Assembly: GCA_002493625.1 (NCBI GenBank)
Contig: DKZK01000029.1
Coordinates: 1 to 64,000, forward strand
Reading direction: 5' to 3'
Source of the DNA: Lachnospiraceae bacterium UBA7076
GTDB taxonomy: Bacteria; Bacillota; Clostridia; Lachnospirales; Lachnospiraceae
DNA: 64,000 nucleotides
The position numbers and the translations under genes were made by a program. The notes beneath the pieces are model-generated. The model was given only the letters and a program-made list of their open reading frames with translations, was not told the DNA's origin and made no database searches. Below are positions 60,033 through 64,000 of the stretch, one piece after another (the stretch's first letter is position 1; each line of letters opens with the position of its first letter).

Positions 60033-61038
60033 TCTTTGACTCCTCAAATGCTTTCACAATCTTTTTGTTTACGTCATTTTTAATAAAGCTTCTGCACTGG
60101 GATATGGCAGATGACACTTCATTTTTCTTTGAGTTGCCATGGATTTTCACCACAAGTCCCTTAAGACCCAGAAGCGGCGCTCCGCCCTTATCGTCAGCCT
60201 TAAATCTGCCTATGGTCTTTTTTAACGGCTTAATGACAAGCGCTGCTCCAAGCTTTGTTTTAACTGACGACTTGAAGGTTGTCTTAAGCTCGGACATAAG
60301 CATGGCGGAAAGCCCCTCGTAAAGCTTAAGTATTACGTTTCCGACAAAAGCGTCACAAACCAGTATGTCCGCAGCGCCATATGGAATTTCACGGGACTCA
60401 ACGCTTCCTATAAAATTAATATCCTTGCAGGCTCTTAATAATGGAATGGTATCCTTTACAAGGGCATTTCCCTTTTCATCCTCCGTACCTATATTGACAA
60501 CCGCAACCGTAGGATTTTTTACGCCCACTATATTTTCCATATATATGGTACCCATTTTGGCAAACTGTACTAAATTTTCAGGCTTCGAATCAACATTTGC
60601 CCCACAGTCTATCAGAAGTGAGGATGACTTCTGTGTCGGAATAAGCGGCGCAAGCGGAGTTCTTTTCACGCCCTTTGCCCTTCCCACAATAAGCTGTCCT
60701 CCTGCAAGTATGGCGCCTGAATTGCCTGCTGAAATACAAGCCTGCGCCTGCTCCTTCTTAACGGTATTAAGCGCAAGCACAAGAGACGACTCCTTTTTGT
60801 TTCTGATTGCCTCAACAGGCGCATCATGACATGTAATAACCTCGCCTGCATTTATAATTTCAATTCTTTCTTTATCGCAGTTATAATTTTCAATGTAAGT
60901 ATTAAGCTCATCCTCCCTACCGGTAACAATAAAACTTACATCGTCATATTTTGACATAGCCTCGCTTATGCCTGCAATCATGGGCTCGGCTCCGTTATCT
61001 CCGCCTAAAGTATCAATTGCAATTGTAATTTTATCCAT
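60025..61038 (-). CDS. plsX: Phosphate acyltransferase PlsX
   Basis: PlsX makes acyl-phosphate from acyl-ACP for phospholipid synthesis. The 337-residue protein has ITIAIDTLGGDNGAEPMIAGI, VITCHDAPVEAIRNKKESS, ISAGNSGAILAGG, LIPTQKSSSLLIDCGAN, GSVESREIPYGAADILVCDAFVGNV. The ATG at 61038 has AAGGGG upstream. It follows rpmF after a 279-bp gap that holds a nested-hairpin repeat, and overlaps rnc. Confidence 0.97.
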   Translation of the reverse strand: MDKITIAIDTLGGDNGAEPMIAGISEAMSKYDDVSFIVTGREDELNTYIENYNCDKERIEIINAGEVITCHDAPVEAIRNKKESSLVLALNTVKKEQAQACISAGNSGAILAGGQLIVGRAKGVKRTPLAPLIPTQKSSSLLIDCGANVDSKPENLVQFAKMGTIYMENIVGVKNPTVAVVNIGTEDEKGNALVKDTIPLLRACKDINFIGSVESREIPYGAADILVCDAFVGNVILKLYEGLSAMLMSELKTTFKSSVKTKLGAALVIKPLKKTIGRFKADDKGGAPLLGLKGLVVKIHGNSKKNEVSSAISQCRSFIKNDVNKKIVKAFEESKNE

Positions 61039-61137
61039 AACAAATTCCCCTTCCCTTTGAACGTCAGCCATTCCATACACATTCACAATAATTTACTATT
61101 ATAACTTTTTCCTTATATTTAGTCAAATAAAAAGAAA

Positions 61138-61277
61138 GAGCCGTCACAATAAGGATTTTAAATTCTCTCTTATTATGCATTTTAAACAAAAAACGCTCCA
61201 ACGTGTTACTTAGCTTCCGCTTTTCTTTGTTTAAAACACATAGTTACAAAGATATCAAATCCTTATTGTGACAGCTC
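61138..61277. repeat. Nested-hairpin repeat, copy 3
   Basis: Outer arms with GTCACAATAAGGATTT (61143 on) and AAATCCTTATTGTGAC (61257-61272) pair; inner TTTAAACAAAAAA and TTCTTTGTTTAAA pair; the loop has CGCTCCAACGTGTTACTTAG. The outer GC pair of copies 1-2 (TCGC/GCGA) is AT here (TCAC/GTGA) on both arms. It lies between rpmF and plsX and may attenuate plsX expression. Confidence 0.88.
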
Positions 61278-61317
61278 ATTTTTATTTTTCTGAAAACACT
61301 TTATTCCGGTCAGGAAA

Positions 61318-61497
61318 TTACTCTGCGCTTATAATTTCCTTCTTGTTGTAAGAACCACAAGCCTTACATACTCTATGAGGCATCATAAGCTCGCCGCACT
61401 TGCTGCACTTTACCAAACCCGGAACAGTCATCTTCCAGTTTGCTCTCCTCTTGTCACGTCTTGACTTTGAACTTTTATTCTTTGGACAAATTGACAT
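61318..61497 (-). CDS. rpmF: 50S ribosomal protein L32
   Basis: L32 is a small structural protein of the large subunit. The 59-residue protein reads MSICPKNKSSKSRRDKRRAN at the start and has a zinc finger CSKCGELMMPHRVCKACG near the middle, ending KKEIISAE. AGGAGG stands before the ATG. It precedes plsX as in most Firmicutes. The DUF177 gene usually just upstream of rpmF is absent; ackA lies there instead. Confidence 0.97.
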   Translation of the reverse strand: MSICPKNKSSKSRRDKRRANWKMTVPGLVKCSKCGELMMPHRVCKACGSYNKKEIISAE

Positions 61498-61550
61498 ATG
61501 GTTACACCTCCTTTATCTTATACCTTGGCGTAAATAATCACACTTTTGCT

Positions 61551-61579
61551 ATTATACAAATTATGTTATATATTGTCAA
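61551..61579 (-). promoter_or_regulatory. Strong sigma-A promoter of rpmF
   Basis: TTGACA (61574-61579) and TATAAT (61551-61556) are exactly 17 bases apart on the minus strand. It probably drives rpmF and through it plsX, rnc, smc and ftsY. Confidence 0.9.
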
Positions 61580-61609
61580 CTATAAAATCAAATTATTTAC
61601 CAAATTATT

Positions 61610-62797
61610 TTAAATCAGGGAAACCGTCTCCCTTGCTATGGCAAGCTCCTCATTTGTCGGAACTGCAAATACCTTTACGGCGGAAGCATCCGTGGATATC
61701 ATTGCTTCCTCCCCCCTGATGCTGTTTGCCTCATCATCTATGTTTATTCCAAGATAGGATAATCTGTCACATATCAGCTTTCTCACTACAGGGTTGTTTT
61801 CCCCAACTCCGGCAGTAAATGCGATAGCATCAACGCCATTCATGGCGGCGGCATATCCGCCTATAAACTTTGCCGCCTGATAACAAAAAACCTTTATGGC
61901 GATATCACATCTCTCATTGCCCTCAGAAATTCCCTTATCTAAATCCCTGAAATCACTGGATACGCCTGAAATACCATATACCCCTGAGGACTTATTCAGC
62001 ATAGACATAATTTCGGCTATGGATTTATCCTCTTTAGCTGCAATATATTCTACAATCGCAGGGTCAATGTTACCGCTTCTTGTTCCCATTGTAATGCCCT
62101 CAAGGGGTGTAAGACCCATGGTCGTGTCAACGGACTTACCGCCCTCCACTGCGCATATGCTTGCACCGCCTCCAAGATGGCAGACGATAATTTTCGTCTT
62201 GGCAAGAGGTTTATCCAAAAGCTCAGCCGTTCTTTTTGATACAAAGCTGTGGCTTGTACCGTGAAAGCCGTAGCGTCTTATTTTGTATTTTTCGTAATAT
62301 TCATACGGTATGCCATAAATATATGCATAATCCGGCATAGTCTGGTGAAATGCCGTGTCAAAAACCGCAACCTGTGGCACTTCCGGCATAAGCTCCATAC
62401 ATGCTTTTATACCGATAAGATTTGCCGGATTATGGAGAGGCGCAAGGTCATTGCACTCCTCTATGGCAGCTAAAACCTCATCTGTAATAACTACCGAGCC
62501 GGAAAATTTTTCTCCTCCGTGAACAACACGGTGTCCGATTGCATCTATCTCATCAAGAGAGGATATTGCTCCCTGCTCACTGTCCGTAAGCATATCCAAA
62601 ACGAGCTTTACCGCGGCGCTATGGTCGGGCATGTCTGCCTGCACCGTAAGTTTGTCCCCTCCCGTCTTTTGATGTGTAAGCGTTCCGTCAAGCTTTATTC
62701 TCTCACATATGCCCTTTGCAAGGACATTCTCACTGGAAGAATCAATAAGCTGATACTTAAGCGACGAGCTGCCGCAGTTAATAACTAAAATTTTCAT
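61610..62797 (-). CDS. ackA: Acetate kinase
   Basis: Acetate kinase makes ATP from acetyl phosphate in fermentation. The 395-residue protein has LVINCGSSSLKYQLID, GHRVVHGGEKF, FDTAFHQTMP, RRYGFHGTSHSFVS, CHLGGGASICAV, TMGLTPLEGITMGTRSG and FTAGVGENNPVVR, all family motifs. GGAGG precedes the ATG. It starts 19 bases after pta; they form the acetate operon. Confidence 0.98.
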   Translation of the reverse strand: MKILVINCGSSSLKYQLIDSSSENVLAKGICERIKLDGTLTHQKTGGDKLTVQADMPDHSAAVKLVLDMLTDSEQGAISSLDEIDAIGHRVVHGGEKFSGSVVITDEVLAAIEECNDLAPLHNPANLIGIKACMELMPEVPQVAVFDTAFHQTMPDYAYIYGIPYEYYEKYKIRRYGFHGTSHSFVSKRTAELLDKPLAKTKIIVCHLGGGASICAVEGGKSVDTTMGLTPLEGITMGTRSGNIDPAIVEYIAAKEDKSIAEIMSMLNKSSGVYGISGVSSDFRDLDKGISEGNERCDIAIKVFCYQAAKFIGGYAAAMNGVDAIAFTAGVGENNPVVRKLICDRLSYLGINIDDEANSIRGEEAMISTDASAVKVFAVPTNEELAIARETVSLI

Positions 62798-62815
62798 TAA
62801 AAAACCTCCAAACTT

Positions 62816-63817
62816 CTAGGCGTCAAGCGCCTGAGCCTGCACAGCCGTAATTGCAACAACACCTACAATGTCATCAGCAGAGCAGCCTCTTGACAAATCA
62901 TTTACCGGCCTTGCAATGCCTTGTGTAATAGGACCATAAGCATCTGCCTTTGCAAGCCTTTGAACAAGCTTATAGCCGATATTTCCCGCATCAAGGTCAG
63001 GGAATATCAGTACATTAGCCTTACCCGCCACTGAGCTTCCGGGCGCCTTTGAGGATGCCACCGCAGGTACGATTGCGGCATCAGACTGAAGTTCACCGTC
63101 ACATTTTAAATCCGGACATTCTTTATTTACAATTTTACATGCCGCTATGACCTTATCAACCTCAGGATGCTTTGCGCTCCCCTTTGTGGAATGCGAAAGC
63201 ATTGCCACAATCGGCTCCTCCTCAACCAAAAGCTCAAAGGATTTGGCAGAGCTTTCAGCTATGGCGGCAAGCTCCTCAGAATCAGGGCTCTGGTTCAGTC
63301 CTGCATCAGAGAATATAAATGTTCCGTTTGCCCCCATATCACAATTCGGCACAACAACAAGGAAAAAAGCGGAAACAAGCTTTGTTCCGGGCGCTGTCTT
63401 TAATATCTGAAGCGCTGCCCGGAGTACGTTTGCCGAAGAATTAACTGCCCCTGCCACCATACCGTCAGCATCTCCTGCCTTTACCATAATACATCCGAAA
63501 TAAAGTACATTTGTAAGAAGAAGCTCCCTTGCCTCTCTTGAAGTTATGCCCTTTGACTTTCTAATTTCAATAAGAAGGGTCACATAATCATTAAGCTTAT
63601 CACAGTTGTAAGGATCAACAAAAATTGCGCCGCTTAAATCAAAAGCTTTGGCACGTTTTAAAATGTCAGCCTTATCACCTATAAGGATAATATTTGCCAT
63701 TTCATCCTTCAGAATTTTATGTGCCGCTTCAAGCGTACGCATATCTCCTGTCTCCGGAAGCACAATTGTTTTTTTGTTTTTCTTTGCTCTCTCTTTAATA
63801 TTATCAATAAAGCCCAC
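62816..63817 (-). CDS. pta: Phosphate acetyltransferase
   Basis: Pta converts acetyl-CoA and phosphate to acetyl phosphate. The 333-residue single-domain form has IVLPETGDMRTLEAAHKIL, VAGAVNSSANVLRAALQ, AMLSHSTKGSAKHPEVDKV, GELQSDAAIVP and NVLIFPDLDAGNIGYKLVQRL. It starts with GTG at 63815-63817, preceded by AGGAGAAGGA. It is followed by ackA. Confidence 0.98.
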   Translation of the reverse strand: MGFIDNIKERAKKNKKTIVLPETGDMRTLEAAHKILKDEMANIILIGDKADILKRAKAFDLSGAIFVDPYNCDKLNDYVTLLIEIRKSKGITSREARELLLTNVLYFGCIMVKAGDADGMVAGAVNSSANVLRAALQILKTAPGTKLVSAFFLVVVPNCDMGANGTFIFSDAGLNQSPDSEELAAIAESSAKSFELLVEEEPIVAMLSHSTKGSAKHPEVDKVIAACKIVNKECPDLKCDGELQSDAAIVPAVASSKAPGSSVAGKANVLIFPDLDAGNIGYKLVQRLAKADAYGPITQGIARPVNDLSRGCSADDIVGVVAITAVQAQALDA

Positions 63818-63846
63818 TGTTTCCTTCTCCTCCAGTATTAGAATAT

Positions 63847-63875
63847 ATTATAATAAAAAGTATAACCTCACACAA
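63847..63875 (-). promoter_or_regulatory. Sigma-A promoter of pta-ackA
   Basis: TTGTGT (63870-63875) and TATAAT (63847-63852) are 17 bases apart on the minus strand, about 30 bases before the pta start. Confidence 0.75.
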
Positions 63876-63882
63876 CAAAAAA

Positions 63883-64000
63883 TTATCCAAGAGCCTCATC
63901 AATCTCAGGATTGTCAACAACAAGCCTTCCCCTGCCGTTCTGTTTTCCGTAATACATGGCTTTATCCGCCCTTGCAACAAGTATGTCCGCATTGTCACAT
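63883..64000 (-). CDS. C-terminal end of a GGDEF domain protein (cut by window edge)
   Basis: The open frame reading into the window from the right codes ADILVARADKAMYYGKQNGR and RLVVDNPEIDEALG, then stops at 63883. The ADKAMYYxKQNGRxR pattern is the end of GGDEF diguanylate cyclase domains. Only about 39 residues are inside, so activity cannot be judged. It is the fourth cyclic-dinucleotide protein of the window. Confidence 0.85.
   Translation of the reverse strand, partial: CDNADILVARADKAMYYGKQNGRGRLVVDNPEIDEALG

Noticed and set aside
61498..61609. Searched for a DUF177 gene between ackA and rpmF
   Set aside because: The gap is only 112 bases and holds a promoter; no coding frame of the needed size is present.

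Overview
The window looks like the chromosome of a low-to-moderate GC, spore-forming, anaerobic Firmicute of the class Clostridia, most likely a Lachnospiraceae gut or rumen bacterium. The reasons are: spoIIGA-sigE for sporulation, a pta-ackA acetate pathway, a Prp-processed L27 with the Firmicute N-terminal extension, SmpB-RNase R-SecG beside tmRNA, paired radical-SAM proteins upstream of a ribonuclease G homologue, and many c-di-GMP-type signalling proteins. The species cannot be fixed from the sequence alone.

Layout. Positions 1-5.7 kb are the accessory end: a tyrosine integrase pointing at a tRNA-Leu(CAA), then a plus-strand operon of an ECF-like sigma factor, a membrane protein, an ABC ATPase and two permeases. 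From 5.8 kb onward nearly everything is on the minus strand. 5.8-9 kb: sigE, spoIIGA, a class B-like sortase, a NUDIX hydrolase. 9-17.3 kb: cell wall and division genes (PBP, SEDS protein, U32 protein, zapA), then ruvB, ruvA, divIVA. 17.7-18.8 kb: a lone plus-strand YprB-like exonuclease, then a small frameshifted gene. 19.1-22.9 kb: ssrA, a small membrane protein, smpB, rnr, secG. 23-26 kb: an EAL protein and a PocR-domain sensor with a degenerate kinase module. 26-29.7 kb: eno, mscL with a zinc ribbon, gpmI. 29.8-33.3 kb: a membrane-anchored GH5 glycosidase, a MIF homologue, a small unknown, an HD-GYP protein. 33.3-39.8 kb: the conserved rsfS-yqeK-nadD-yhbY-obgE-rpmA-prp-rplU block, interrupted by two accessory genes. 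39.9-43.9 kb: a second accessory insert. 43.9-47.8 kb: rng and the two radical-SAM proteins. 47.8-54.6 kb: UPF0210/ACT pair, WalJ-like hydrolase, beta-lactamase-fold protein, RACo-like activator, threonine ammonia-lyase. 54.7-61.5 kb: ftsY, smc, rnc, plsX, rpmF. 61.6-63.8 kb: ackA, pta. The right edge cuts a GGDEF protein.

The most unusual content is intergenic. At least five families of short palindromic repeats sit between genes, many acting as likely bidirectional terminators. One family has three long copies with a nested inner hairpin; the stems differ between copies by compensatory changes while the loop is conserved, which suggests selection on a folded RNA or a MITE-like DNA element. 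Other points worth attention are the degenerate-kinase/EAL pair, the ribonuclease G homologue lacking its zinc-link, the MscL-zinc ribbon fusion, an orphan RACo-like protein, a frameshifted small gene, and two accessory inserts that break a normally conserved ribosome/GTPase gene cluster.
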